From: an uncultured Alphaproteobacteria bacterium
GTDB taxonomy: Bacteria > Pseudomonadota > Alphaproteobacteria > Micavibrionales > Micavibrionaceae
NCBI GenBank assembly: GCA_937934135.1
Contig: CALHAW010000025.1
Location: 1 to 64,000 of the forward strand
Length of the DNA: 64,000 bases
Direction: 5' to 3'
Each line of letters opens with the position of its first letter. The first letter of the stretch is position 1. The notes beneath the pieces are model-generated. The model did not search any database, was not told the DNA's origin, and saw nothing but the letters and a program-made list of their open reading frames with translations. This document shows positions 19,007 through 29,098 of the stretch, piece after piece. The translations under genes were made by a program, and so were the position numbers.

Positions 19007-20095
19007 ATGTTTTCTAAGATCAAAAAAATCGGAATACTCGGTGGTGGGCAGTTGGGACGCATGTCGGCCTTATCTGCCGCGCATTTGGGGTTCAAAATAC
19101 ATATTTTATGCCCTGAAAAAGATTGCCCTGCCTCACTTGTCACACCTTATTTCACTTGTGCAGATTATGAAGATTTTAAAGCATTAGAAGAATTTGCAGG
19201 CAACGTTGATGTAATTACTTATGAATTTGAAAATATCCCATTGAAAACAATAGAATTTCTGGAAAAATTTAAACCTGTTTATCCTAAAAGTAATCTTTTA
19301 GAAATATCGCAAAACCGCTTGAATGAAAAAGATTTTTTAAATTCTTTAAATATTCTAACAGCCCCTTGGGCGCCCTGCCGTAAGCCTGATGATATTGACG
19401 ATATTTTGACAAAATGGGATACACAAGAATGCATCATAAAGACGACCCGTTTCGGTTATGATGGAAAAGGACAGTTAAAACATGATGTTAACAGTAAGAG
19501 TCAAGAGTCATGGAATGACCTCAACACGGATGAAGCTGTTATTGAAGGTATAATTGATTTTGATTTCGAAATTTCTGTCGTAATTGCACGTGATGTAAGG
19601 GGGCAATCCGCCGCCTATCCTGCCGTTAAAAATGAGCATAAAAACCATATTTTAAGCAAAACAATCGCCCCTGCGCCTAATTTATCACCCGAAATAGCCA
19701 AACAGGCCTCTGACATGGCGCATAAAATTGCAGATGCTGTTGATTTGGTCGGCATTCTCGCGCTTGAGCTGTTCGTGACCAAGGATGGTGGACTTATTGC
19801 TAATGAAATAGCGCCCAGAACGCATAATAGCGGCCATTGGACCATGGATGCCTGCGCGGTATCTCAATTTGATAATCATATTCGCTGCGTTGCGGGGCTG
19901 TCTGTTGGCGCCACAACACCACACAGCGCGGCAGAGATGATTAATCTGATTGGAGATGATGTAAACGGTTTAGATCAGTATCTGACCATGGATCACGCCC
20001 ATGTCCACCTTTACGGCAAAGAAGACGTCAAACCCGGCCGCAAAATGGGCCATGTTAATATTTTGAAGATGCCGCACAAAGAGCTTTCCGCTTAA
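19007..20095 (+). CDS. purK: 5-(carboxyamino)imidazole ribonucleotide synthase
   Basis: IGILGGGQLGRM, ITYEFENIP, KTTRFGYDGKGQ, NEIAPRTHNSGHWTMDAC. Confidence 0.97.
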   Translation: MFSKIKKIGILGGGQLGRMSALSAAHLGFKIHILCPEKDCPASLVTPYFTCADYEDFKALEEFAGNVDVITYEFENIPLKTIEFLEKFKPVYPKSNLLEISQNRLNEKDFLNSLNILTAPWAPCRKPDDIDDILTKWDTQECIIKTTRFGYDGKGQLKHDVNSKSQESWNDLNTDEAVIEGIIDFDFEISVVIARDVRGQSAAYPAVKNEHKNHILSKTIAPAPNLSPEIAKQASDMAHKIADAVDLVGILALELFVTKDGGLIANEIAPRTHNSGHWTMDACAVSQFDNHIRCVAGLSVGATTPHSAAEMINLIGDDVNGLDQYLTMDHAHVHLYGKEDVKPGRKMGHVNILKMPHKELSA

Positions 20096-20128
20096 TGCTT
20101 TTCCTATAAAACAAAACTTAAATATTGA

Positions 20129-20539
20129 TTATTTAGGAGTAAAAGGAGTGCAAGGCGGCAGTGGATTATCATTAGCCGCGGATAACCTAGCCTCCGTAGG
20201 CTTCTTCTCAATATCCAAAATAACCTCATCAATAACAGGCTGATCTAAAACAAATTGTGCAATTTTAATATCTTTGGTTTGTGCCGCGCTGTTCGCCAAC
20301 ATAATTAAGCATATTAAACGCTGGTCTATTGGCAAGTCTTCATTTACTCCTGCAACTTGAAGCTCTTCAATACTATGAGTATGAAAGGCGATAAGGTCTT
20401 CATATGCCCCTTCCCCTAAAAAATCTTGATAATAGTGCAAGATATCATGGATATCTTTCCATGCCTCTGTTTTTATACGCCTCTCAATCACCGCGTTTGC
20501 ATTAAAAATATCTGCGCCTGTATGCTCATCATCAGTCAT
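20129..20539 (-). CDS. Orphan acidic soluble protein, 136 aa
   Basis: Intact ORF with RBS AAAGGG; preceded by ATTGACATAAT (20585-20595); no family recognised. Confidence 0.65.
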   Translation of the reverse strand: MTDDEHTGADIFNANAVIERRIKTEAWKDIHDILHYYQDFLGEGAYEDLIAFHTHSIEELQVAGVNEDLPIDQRLICLIMLANSAAQTKDIKIAQFVLDQPVIDEVILDIEKKPTEARLSAANDNPLPPCTPFTPK

Positions 20540-20666
20540 TATCTATTACCCTTTATTTGTATCCTTTTTTAGCAAAAAATAAATATTATGTCAATAAAAA
20601 GCAGCTAGACTCTCTCCTCCCTGCGTGTACTCTGTGCCTCATAATTTAGAACGATAAAGGCACATC

Positions 20667-22061
20667 ATGACCAAAACACGTATTGAAACAGACTCCCTTG
20701 GTGAAGTAGAAGTCCCCGCAGACGCTTATTACGGCGCGCAGACGCAACGCTCGAAAGAAAATTTTAAAATTGGTGGGGAAACAATGCCTGCCGCGCTTAT
20801 TCGGGCGCTTGGTATTCAAAAGAAAGCTGCCGCCATGACCAACGTAGAAATGGGTGGCCTGGATAAGAAAATTAGTGATGCGATCATCAACGCCGCCGAT
20901 GAAATCATTGATGGCACGCTGAGCGATCAATTCCCCCTTGTCGTATGGCAAACGGGTTCAGGCACACAAAGCAACATGAACGCCAACGAAGTCATTGCAG
21001 GACGCGCCAACGAAGCATTAAGCGGCGCACGCGGCGGTAAAGACCCCGTGCATCCCAATGACCATGTGAACATGGCGCAAAGCTCTAATGATACCTTCCC
21101 TACGGCCATGACGATTGCCGCAGCAATGCAGTTACACCATCACCTTGTTCCTGCCTTGCAAGAGCTTCACGAGGCGCTTGATGCTAAAGCCGTCGCCTTT
21201 AAAGACATTGTTAAGAACGGTCGCACTCATTTACAAGACGCAACGCCGCTCACGCTAGGTCAGGAATTTTCTGGCTATGCCAAACAAATTGAATATGGGC
21301 TGGCGCGCCTTGAGACAACATTGCCACGCCTGATGGAGCTGGCACAGGGCGGCACCGCCGTTGGCACGGGCATTAATTCCAAAATTGGTTTTGCTGAAAA
21401 ATTTGCAGATAACGTCAATAAAATCACAGGCCTTGATTTTGTCACGGCGGATAATAAATTCGAAGCCCTTGCCGCGCATGACGCGATGGTGGAGCTTTCA
21501 GGGGCATTGAATACGATTGCAGTATCTTTGATGAAGATTGCCAATGACTTACGCTTGCTTGGCTCTGGCCCACGCTCTGGCATTGGGGAGATCAGCCTGC
21601 CGGCGAATGAGCCAGGCTCTTCCATTATGCCGGGTAAAGTCAACCCAACACAGTGCGAAGCGCTGACGATGGTGTGTGCGCAAGTCATGGGCAATAACAC
21701 AACCGTTTCCGTTGCGGGAAGTAACGGGCATTTCGAACTGAACGTATTTAAGCCCGTGATTATTTACAACGTACTTCAATCTATTCAACTGATCGCCGAT
21801 GGCGCGCACAGCTTTACCAAAAATTGTGTGGTCGGGATTGAAGCCAATGAGGCGCGCATTAAATCCCTCATGGAAAACTCTCTCATGCTCGTCACATCGC
21901 TTAATCCGCATATTGGGTATGATAACGCGGCGAAGATCGCCAAGACCGCCTACGCAAACGGTACAACTCTGAAAGAAGAAGGGGTTGCCCTTGGTTTACT
22001 AACCGAAGCGCAATTTGATGAATGGGTGCGGCCAGAATTAATGACCTCACCATCAAAATGA
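20667..22061 (+). CDS. fumC: Class II fumarate hydratase
   Basis: [51 protein letters not shown]. Confidence 0.98.
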   Translation: MTKTRIETDSLGEVEVPADAYYGAQTQRSKENFKIGGETMPAALIRALGIQKKAAAMTNVEMGGLDKKISDAIINAADEIIDGTLSDQFPLVVWQTGSGTQSNMNANEVIAGRANEALSGARGGKDPVHPNDHVNMAQSSNDTFPTAMTIAAAMQLHHHLVPALQELHEALDAKAVAFKDIVKNGRTHLQDATPLTLGQEFSGYAKQIEYGLARLETTLPRLMELAQGGTAVGTGINSKIGFAEKFADNVNKITGLDFVTADNKFEALAAHDAMVELSGALNTIAVSLMKIANDLRLLGSGPRSGIGEISLPANEPGSSIMPGKVNPTQCEALTMVCAQVMGNNTTVSVAGSNGHFELNVFKPVIIYNVLQSIQLIADGAHSFTKNCVVGIEANEARIKSLMENSLMLVTSLNPHIGYDNAAKIAKTAYANGTTLKEEGVALGLLTEAQFDEWVRPELMTSPSK

Positions 22062-22315
22062 ATGAAGAAGAGTTAAAAGAACTCCTATCTTCTCCCGTCA
22101 TTAAACGTTCTGTCATGATTGCAGGACATGCGAGCAGCGTGACAATTGAAGAGCCATTTTGGGACGCTTTCAAAGAGCTTGCCAAGACGCAAGGCAAATC
22201 AATCAATGTCCTCGTGACTGAGCTGGACGATACCCGCCCCCAAGATGGCAGTAGCGCCAACCTTTCAAGCGCCATAAGGCTTTATGTTCTAAAGAACCTT
22301 AAAACAACCCCTTAA
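22058..22315 (+). CDS. Ribbon-helix-helix domain protein (RHH_4-like)
   Basis: MNEEEL...[47 protein letters not shown] overlap with fumC stop. Confidence 0.75.
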   Translation: MNEEELKELLSSPVIKRSVMIAGHASSVTIEEPFWDAFKELAKTQGKSINVLVTELDDTRPQDGSSANLSSAIRLYVLKNLKTTP

Positions 22316-25300
22316 GCAAATTATTCACGGCATCTTCAGGACTGCCCGAGCCATTTAAGATTGAATCAAGTGCATCTGCTGGTTTCTTAATTTTCTTTGG
22401 CTCTTCCTTCGGTGCAACTGGCGCGGGTGCATTATTATTGCTCGGCACAGGGGGGTGCGCAGGTGCTTTTTCTTTCTGCGGTAAGATACCAAATTTTTGT
22501 AATTTATCCGTCACATCACTGCCCAAAATATCGGGTAGTTCTTTGGCCAACTTACGCTTTAATTTATCCGCCAAATAATCTTCTAAAATATTTTTACCAA
22601 ATGTGTCTGATGGATTATCAAGCGGCCCTTTAATTTTAACTTCAAATGGTTTTAATCCTTCGACCCCTTTCAATGCAATGGTGTTATCCAAATTGATAAA
22701 CCATTTAGGAAAATTGGCAAACCCCGTTGTTGTAATGGTTGCGGCATCCCCATCCATCACCATCTTCATTACATTCGCCACACCGTTCGTAATTTTATAA
22801 TCACCAACAACAGTTTTAAAGCGCGTTTCACCGCCGCGTGTTGCTCCCTCAACCAAACTACTGACGGATGTTGCTAATTTTTCTTCCACGGCCAAACCGC
22901 GCGCCATTTTGGCAAGGTCAAATCCCTGTAACGCAATATTTGTACCATTTAAATTGGCAGAACCATTCAGGGCATTAACCAACGCATGAGCGCTTCCCCC
23001 TGCTGACACAATATCCATTTTAAAGCTAACTGTTCCACTGCTTTTTAATTTATTGCCCCCTGTCACCGCCTTGGCCAATTTTTCTAAATCAATATTATTC
23101 ATCATACTATTCAATGTCACACTCACAGGGGTAGCCGTTACGGTTGTGTCCAAATTGGCTTGTCCACCAAACACACCTGCTTTCACATTCTTGGCTGTCA
23201 TTTGTCCATTGGCAATCTTCAGATTGGTTGAAGGGTTGCTCAAAACCCAATGACCATGCGTGATCGACGTTGCCGCCAAATCAACTGCGACATCAACCGT
23301 TTTCATCCAACCTAAATCAATCGTAGATTTTGAAAATCTTGCGGCTGATGATTTTTTCTTTGCTGATGATGCAGCGCCGCCAGAAGAAGCGCCCATTAAT
23401 TGGTCAAGCGCAATACGACCGGCTTTAATTGATCCACGTACAGAAATGGGAGTCGCGCCCGTATTAATTGTTAAATTCCCACCAAAATTTGTTTGACCAA
23501 GGCGCACTTTCATTTCATTCAGGGTGTAACTCTTACCGTTGCTGCTCGCCTTTGTATAAAAGTCAACAGATTGCGCCAATCCTGGATTGCCTTTAAAGTC
23601 TGACACAACCGCCTTTAACGCATTGGATAAATTGCTATGTTTTACCCGCACGGCAAGATTATCAAATGCAGGATTTTCTAACAGGCGTGTCGCCTTACCA
23701 GACGCATCAATTTGCCCACCAAGCGCCTTAATATTTGCATCAAAATTAAGCGCGTCAATAGCGCCAGTTGCTTTCACATTTCCATCCAGTGAATTTAAAC
23801 TGTTAGGGAACTGCGCTGTATCAACTTTAAACGCCTCGGCCAATTTCTTAACATCACTGGTTTTTACCGCCGCCGTAATATCTAATCCCGTCAACGTATT
23901 CAGGTTCGCAATCGCGCCTTTCACACTCATAACTGCGCCCGCATAATTATTCACGGAGGCGTTTTTAATTGCCAATTTATTGCCTGTTAAATCACCCGTT
24001 GCACGCACCCCTTGAATGTCCGCGCCATTCAAGCGCAGTTTTTGAACACTCACATCAAAACCCAGATCAAGGGGGAGTGACAAATCTTGTAATGGTTTTA
24101 ACGCTTCTTTTGAGGACGTTTTTTGTTCTGATGTCGTTGCCGGTGCGGCTTGTTTTTTGCCTTGCGCGGCCTGAATTTTATCAAAATCTACGCTACCCGC
24201 ACTTATATCAATAATGGCTTTGGCACGCTTACCGTTTACGGCGGGTTGGTAACGCCCCCCCAATCCAATCACAAAATCATCAAGCTTAATCACACTGTCT
24301 TTTAAGGACACTGCATCAGATGAAATTTTACCATCTAATTCAAACTGCGCCGTTTTATAAAGCGCCGTTACCACCTTCGTATCCGCATCAGAGGCAAAGG
24401 CCTTTAAAAAGCTTTCTAACTGTCCCACTTGTCCATTTACTTTATAAGACGCCGTGGGATCCGCATAAATCACTTGCCCTGTTTTGGGTGATTCAGATGC
24501 CGATGCATAAGAGACATTTAACATCCCTTGTGCCTTGCCCTGCCCTGGTAATTCTAAGGTTTTAAAGCTTGCTGTCATATTTGATTTTTCTTTTTTAAAA
24601 TCAACAAACACACCCTTAATGGTTTGACCTTGTATTTTTAAACCGCCTAAATCAAATTTTACGTCCGCGCTGATGGGCATTGGTACGGTAAGTGACGTTG
24701 GAATTAACCCTTTTTCTTTTTTTGCTTTACCACTTTCTTTCAGTGCCTTTTCTGATGATGGCACAGATGATTTTTGTGACACCATAAATGGTTCTAAATT
24801 TAAAATAGATCCTGATTTAATATTACCGTTAATGGAAACAGGATTTTTTGTTTGTAAATTTTGAACAGAAAATTTTCCATTTCCAATAAAATCCCCCAAT
24901 GATAATTTCAAATTATTATAATCAATTTTATTTTGATTGGCAGTGAGCAAGCCATCTAATTTTAATGACTCATTTGCTGCCGTCGCACCAAACAACGCCG
25001 CAACTTTTTGTAAAGACGCAACATTAATATTTGTTTGCCCCTGCACTTCGAATGGTTCTGATATTGACGCAACACCGCCAAAAGAAAAATGAGCATTTGC
25101 ATCAGGTAGACTTATTTTTGTTTGGATTTTTAATTCCTCACCTGCCGCAGGTAAACGCCCAATGGCAGCCTCTATCGCCAACTTCTTCTCATCATATACA
25201 AGCGTACTATCCAGATCAAATGGGCCTTTTAGGCTGCCTGCCTTTAAAGTCACATTAACATCTTTCACGGCGTAATCTTGTTTTGTTTTGTGATCCACAA

Positions 25301-25826
25301 AATTAAGAACGCCCTTTTCAATTTTTAATTTATTGACTGAAATCGCATCAAGCGCCTGATTAGCAATCTGCCCACCTTCTGTTTTAATACCCGCTTTAAC
25401 ATCTGCAGGCGCGGCATCAGATATTTTTTTGGCTTGTGCCAATTTTTCTGTTTCCCATGAAGGTTTTCCATCGCTCAATATTTCAACATTAATCATCGGC
25501 TCAATAAGACGTACTGTATCAACGACAATTTTTTTACTAAGGAGCGGAAGCAAAGAAACACTGACTTCGGCTTGCTTCATTTGCAATAGATTTTCAAACT
25601 TTACTTTGCGTGGCGCAATAACGGTTAAATCATTAATTTTCACATGTGGCGCAGGCAAAACACCCATCGCAATATCACCATCAATTTTTACCTTTAAGCC
25701 CGTTGCATTATCAACTTGTTCAATGATTTGACCTTTATATTTATTCCAATCAACGAAGCTTGGCCCAATCAGGGCTACTCCCACTAAAAGAACAAGGACA
25801 GATAATAAAATGGCAATAAGGCGCAT
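22299..25826 (-). CDS. AsmA-family outer-membrane assembly/lipid-transport protein
   Basis: N-term LLVGVALIGPSFVDWNKYKGQIIEQVDNATGLKVKIDGDI; C-term SGTVSFKMDIVSAGGSAHALVNALNGSANLNGTNIALQGFDLAKM. Confidence 0.93.
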   Translation of the reverse strand: MRLIAILLSVLVLLVGVALIGPSFVDWNKYKGQIIEQVDNATGLKVKIDGDIAMGVLPAPHVKINDLTVIAPRKVKFENLLQMKQAEVSVSLLPLLSKKIVVDTVRLIEPMINVEILSDGKPSWETEKLAQAKKISDAAPADVKAGIKTEGGQIANQALDAISVNKLKIEKGVLNFVDHKTKQDYAVKDVNVTLKAGSLKGPFDLDSTLVYDEKKLAIEAAIGRLPAAGEELKIQTKISLPDANAHFSFGGVASISEPFEVQGQTNINVASLQKVAALFGATAANESLKLDGLLTANQNKIDYNNLKLSLGDFIGNGKFSVQNLQTKNPVSINGNIKSGSILNLEPFMVSQKSSVPSSEKALKESGKAKKEKGLIPTSLTVPMPISADVKFDLGGLKIQGQTIKGVFVDFKKEKSNMTASFKTLELPGQGKAQGMLNVSYASASESPKTGQVIYADPTASYKVNGQVGQLESFLKAFASDADTKVVTALYKTAQFELDGKISSDAVSLKDSVIKLDDFVIGLGGRYQPAVNGKRAKAIIDISAGSVDFDKIQAAQGKKQAAPATTSEQKTSSKEALKPLQDLSLPLDLGFDVSVQKLRLNGADIQGVRATGDLTGNKLAIKNASVNNYAGAVMSVKGAIANLNTLTGLDITAAVKTSDVKKLAEAFKVDTAQFPNSLNSLDGNVKATGAIDALNFDANIKALGGQIDASGKATRLLENPAFDNLAVRVKHSNLSNALKAVVSDFKGNPGLAQSVDFYTKASSNGKSYTLNEMKVRLGQTNFGGNLTINTGATPISVRGSIKAGRIALDQLMGASSGGAASSAKKKSSAARFSKSTIDLGWMKTVDVAVDLAATSITHGHWVLSNPSTNLKIANGQMTAKNVKAGVFGGQANLDTTVTATPVSVTLNSMMNNIDLEKLAKAVTGGNKLKSSGTVSFKMDIVSAGGSAHALVNALNGSANLNGTNIALQGFDLAKMARGLAVEEKLATSVSSLVEGATRGGETRFKTVVGDYKITNGVANVMKMVMDGDAATITTTGFANFPKWFINLDNTIALKGVEGLKPFEVKIKGPLDNPSDTFGKNILEDYLADKLKRKLAKELPDILGSDVTDKLQKFGILPQKEKAPAHPPVPSNNNAPAPVAPKEEPKKIKKPADALDSILNGSGSPEDAVNNLLKGLF

Positions 25827-25939
25827 ATGTTTTCTCCAAAACGGTCAGTATTTTAAATATGGTTTTGTTATACGGGAAAAAATGGCGTACTTCAACGTAT
25901 CAAGAATGGCGATAAAATGGCAGTTTTTAAGAAAACCGC

Positions 25940-28900
25940 CTACAACCTATCTGCAATCCGGTCACGTAGATCAATCGCAAGGTCAAGATTATCTGTATTG
26001 GTGCTATGCGCTATTGCCAAGAGATTTTGGTCTTTGGCGGCAAAAATTACCGAAGACGCGGTATTCGTACTGCCATCAACACATACAATATCATAAGTAC
26101 GGCGGGCGGCGTTGGCACGCGGCGTTTCAGATGATGCAAAATCCCCCTGACAGCGTTTCTTCGCCGTACTAATATATTGCTGAACGAATTGATCAATCGA
26201 TCCCCCGCGTTGCGTAGGCACAATTTGCGCTGTTCCTGCAATATTACCCGCCTGCCAGCGATACTGCCCATTTGGCGCAGCGCTGATGGAGGAAGACTGC
26301 ACACCTGCCTGGCGTAGCAAATTGCGTAAATCAACAGGCTCTTTTCTAACCACCTGTATGGGCGCTGGACGGTCCTGCACAACGGGCGGTTGTACACGTA
26401 TTTGTGGTACAGCAACAGGAGCAGGCGTAAGCGCTTCGCGGATAACGGGTGCTGGTGGCGCGGCCATCGCCGTGCTTAATTTTTGTGGCGCAGGCATTCT
26501 GGGTGCAACTTTCGGTGTAACACTGGGCGAAGCATTGGGTGCCGTATTGGATATCACTCTGGGCGCAGGGGAAATTCCCGCTACATCAAGGCGCGCCAGT
26601 GATCCATCGTAACGATCTTGCGCACGCGCTCTTCCCATTGCTTCCAACTGTTTTTCTGCCGCCAATAGCTTAGATTCTAATTCTACCAAACGGCGACGCT
26701 GTTGCTTATCGGTCACGGCAGGATCAAACAGCATTTGTTCCAACTGGACTTTTTCTGCGCGGTGTCCCGTGCGTTGTTGTTCTAATAACATACCAAGGCG
26801 TCTGATTTCCCGCTCTGCTTCGTTATAACGGTGCGTTGCTTTTTCTAAATCCCAATCACCAGAGGAATTGTTGGTTTTTGATTTAGCGCCTATATTATTT
26901 TGTGCTTCGCGCATGGATTCTATTTCACGCGATAGCGTTAAATTATCCGCCTTGGCAAGTTCCAGCTGTTTTTCAAACATACGGATTTTATCAAAGGCAA
27001 CATTGCCCGCATCAACACGCGCCCCATCAATTTGGCTATTGGCTTTTTTGCGTTCTTGCGCCAAACGTTCATTATCGGCGCGTAAGTTGGCAATTTCCAT
27101 ACGCATTTTCTCCAGCTCTTTTTCTGCCTTCGGAGACAACGCATCGAAAGAATCCATTTTCTTTTCCTGCGCGCCTAATGATGAGACCAGCTTTTTATTT
27201 TCTGCGCGCAACATCGCAATCTCTGCCGTCATTTCAGGCGATACAAATGGTTTTACTTCTGATTTTTCTTTTATCTGTGCTTCCAATTTTGCAATTTGCG
27301 CGCGCAACGATTTTACTTCTGCAGGATCGGCCTTTGGCGCTTGTATAGCTGGTACGGGTTTAACCGGTACGGCAGTGGGCATGGATGTGACTGTTGGCGG
27401 CGCAATCGCTGTGCGTTCTGGTTTCTTTGTCTCCGCCCTTAACGCTTCATTTAAACGCTTATTTTCTTCTTTAATACGTACCAATTCGTCTTGCTGCTTT
27501 TTCTCAACTGTTTGGTTCCAAAGACGTGGTTTATTGCGTGGAATATTTTCAGGCGCATTACTGATAATAATTTGCTCCCGCTTTGAAACACGACGCGACG
27601 CATCAATGACGGGCGCTTTCGGTGCAACATCTGCTCCTTCTACATCTGCCAAAGACGCCACAACAGCTTTCTTACTTTTAATTACCTCAGGCTTAGGTAT
27701 GGCAGGCGTGACCACCTTTTTTTCAGAAATAGAAGGCGCTGTTTTAGATTCTATATCTGGCGCTACTACTTTCTTAATCTCCTCTTTCCTACCCACAATA
27801 ATAGGATCAGGCGTTACAATAGCTTCTGGCGTTATAATTGATTTTGGCTTTGCAATAGATTGAGGTTGGAACGCTATAATAGGTTGCGATGGCGCAGGCG
27901 ACTTTGACTCAATAACATTACTTTTCACAATTTCAGGCTTCGGTACAGCCGCCGCTACACTCTTTGAGGGGGCGGGCCTTGAGGGGATAGGAAAATCTAA
28001 TGATGGCGTGCTTAAAGATGATGCGCTTAAGGATGGAACACTTGCAGAAGGAAGCGTCGGACGCTCCCTTAAACTAGATGGCAAAACAACACCATTTGTG
28101 CTGACTTTGGATGCGGGTTCAATCTTTGAAACAGCATTGCGCGATGTCACATTAGACAATGTATTTTGCGCCACTTTTTGTGGCGGTAACGGTGTATTAT
28201 CAATCGCATTTTTTACGGCAACTGCTTTTTGCGGCGCACTCACAACTTTAGGCACAGTGGTGGCAGCACGCTCAATAATCGGCGCGGGCGCCGCAATCGT
28301 GCGCTCTACCATCACAGGGGGCGGCGTTTCAATCGCTGTTACTGTTTTTTGTAGGTTGGCATCTTTGATGGGGGCGGACATAAAGGCCGGTGGCTTAATA
28401 TCAGAAGCCACATCTGCCATGGCGCGCTCTACCTTTACGGGTTTTTCAATCTTAGATTGGATTACATTCTTAGCCGCGCTCTGCGCTTGAGGGGCAGTCA
28501 CAGGGCTGGAGTCAATTTTTTGTGGCGTAATAGGCACAGTTATTTTTGGTGCATCCGCAACCTTCATAGGCGCTCCGTCATTCAAATTCGCCATACACTG
28601 ATTAAGCTGTGCTTCGCCTTCGTGATAATCCGTTAAATTAAACAGATAATTTTGCCCATCAATTTGCGCTTTTAATTCTTTCGATTCATTAATGGATTTA
28701 AAAAAGCCATCATCAAAACCAAGCCGCACCACCAGCGCCCGTTGTGATGCAGGGCGTAATTGATAGGCACGCACCTGCCCTGGACCGGGTTGTAATGCAA
28801 CTTTATATGACTTACCCGTATCTAAACCTGCATTTTCAAAATCAATCGCCAGCGAATATTCTTTTTTCGCACTTTTGCCCAATGTCAAAACCAAACCCTG

Positions 28901-29098
28901 ATCATAAGCACGTGATAACGCACAATAGCTTTGCGCGCCCCGCCCTATTTGATTAATACCCCACGCATTAACGGGGTTTAAGGCATTAACACCAGGCTGC
29001 GCAACTGCAGGAGCAACCCCATAACTGCCGATAAGAATACCTGCAATGAGGAAGGAAGAAAGGGCTGTCGTAGAAATAATACGTTTCATGTTATTCAA
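25940..29098 (-). CDS. Large secreted Pro/Ala-rich coiled-coil protein; N-terminal domain paralogous to upstream gene
   Basis: Signal peptide; N-domain ...SYCALSRAYDQGLVLTLG...SLAIDF...FNLTDYHEGEAQLNQCM; long heptad-rich middle; C-terminal globular domain ending DLAIDLRDRIADRL. Confidence 0.75.
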   Translation of the reverse strand: MNNMKRIISTTALSSFLIAGILIGSYGVAPAVAQPGVNALNPVNAWGINQIGRGAQSYCALSRAYDQGLVLTLGKSAKKEYSLAIDFENAGLDTGKSYKVALQPGPGQVRAYQLRPASQRALVVRLGFDDGFFKSINESKELKAQIDGQNYLFNLTDYHEGEAQLNQCMANLNDGAPMKVADAPKITVPITPQKIDSSPVTAPQAQSAAKNVIQSKIEKPVKVERAMADVASDIKPPAFMSAPIKDANLQKTVTAIETPPPVMVERTIAAPAPIIERAATTVPKVVSAPQKAVAVKNAIDNTPLPPQKVAQNTLSNVTSRNAVSKIEPASKVSTNGVVLPSSLRERPTLPSASVPSLSASSLSTPSLDFPIPSRPAPSKSVAAAVPKPEIVKSNVIESKSPAPSQPIIAFQPQSIAKPKSIITPEAIVTPDPIIVGRKEEIKKVVAPDIESKTAPSISEKKVVTPAIPKPEVIKSKKAVVASLADVEGADVAPKAPVIDASRRVSKREQIIISNAPENIPRNKPRLWNQTVEKKQQDELVRIKEENKRLNEALRAETKKPERTAIAPPTVTSMPTAVPVKPVPAIQAPKADPAEVKSLRAQIAKLEAQIKEKSEVKPFVSPEMTAEIAMLRAENKKLVSSLGAQEKKMDSFDALSPKAEKELEKMRMEIANLRADNERLAQERKKANSQIDGARVDAGNVAFDKIRMFEKQLELAKADNLTLSREIESMREAQNNIGAKSKTNNSSGDWDLEKATHRYNEAEREIRRLGMLLEQQRTGHRAEKVQLEQMLFDPAVTDKQQRRRLVELESKLLAAEKQLEAMGRARAQDRYDGSLARLDVAGISPAPRVISNTAPNASPSVTPKVAPRMPAPQKLSTAMAAPPAPVIREALTPAPVAVPQIRVQPPVVQDRPAPIQVVRKEPVDLRNLLRQAGVQSSSISAAPNGQYRWQAGNIAGTAQIVPTQRGGSIDQFVQQYISTAKKRCQGDFASSETPRANAARRTYDIVCVDGSTNTASSVIFAAKDQNLLAIAHSTNTDNLDLAIDLRDRIADRL

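Noticed and set aside
26868-27863. 331-aa + strand ORF
   Set aside because: Antisense to the intact 25940-29098 coding sequence; low-complexity Ser/Phe/Ile composition mirrors codon bias of the opposite strand, with no RBS or domain.
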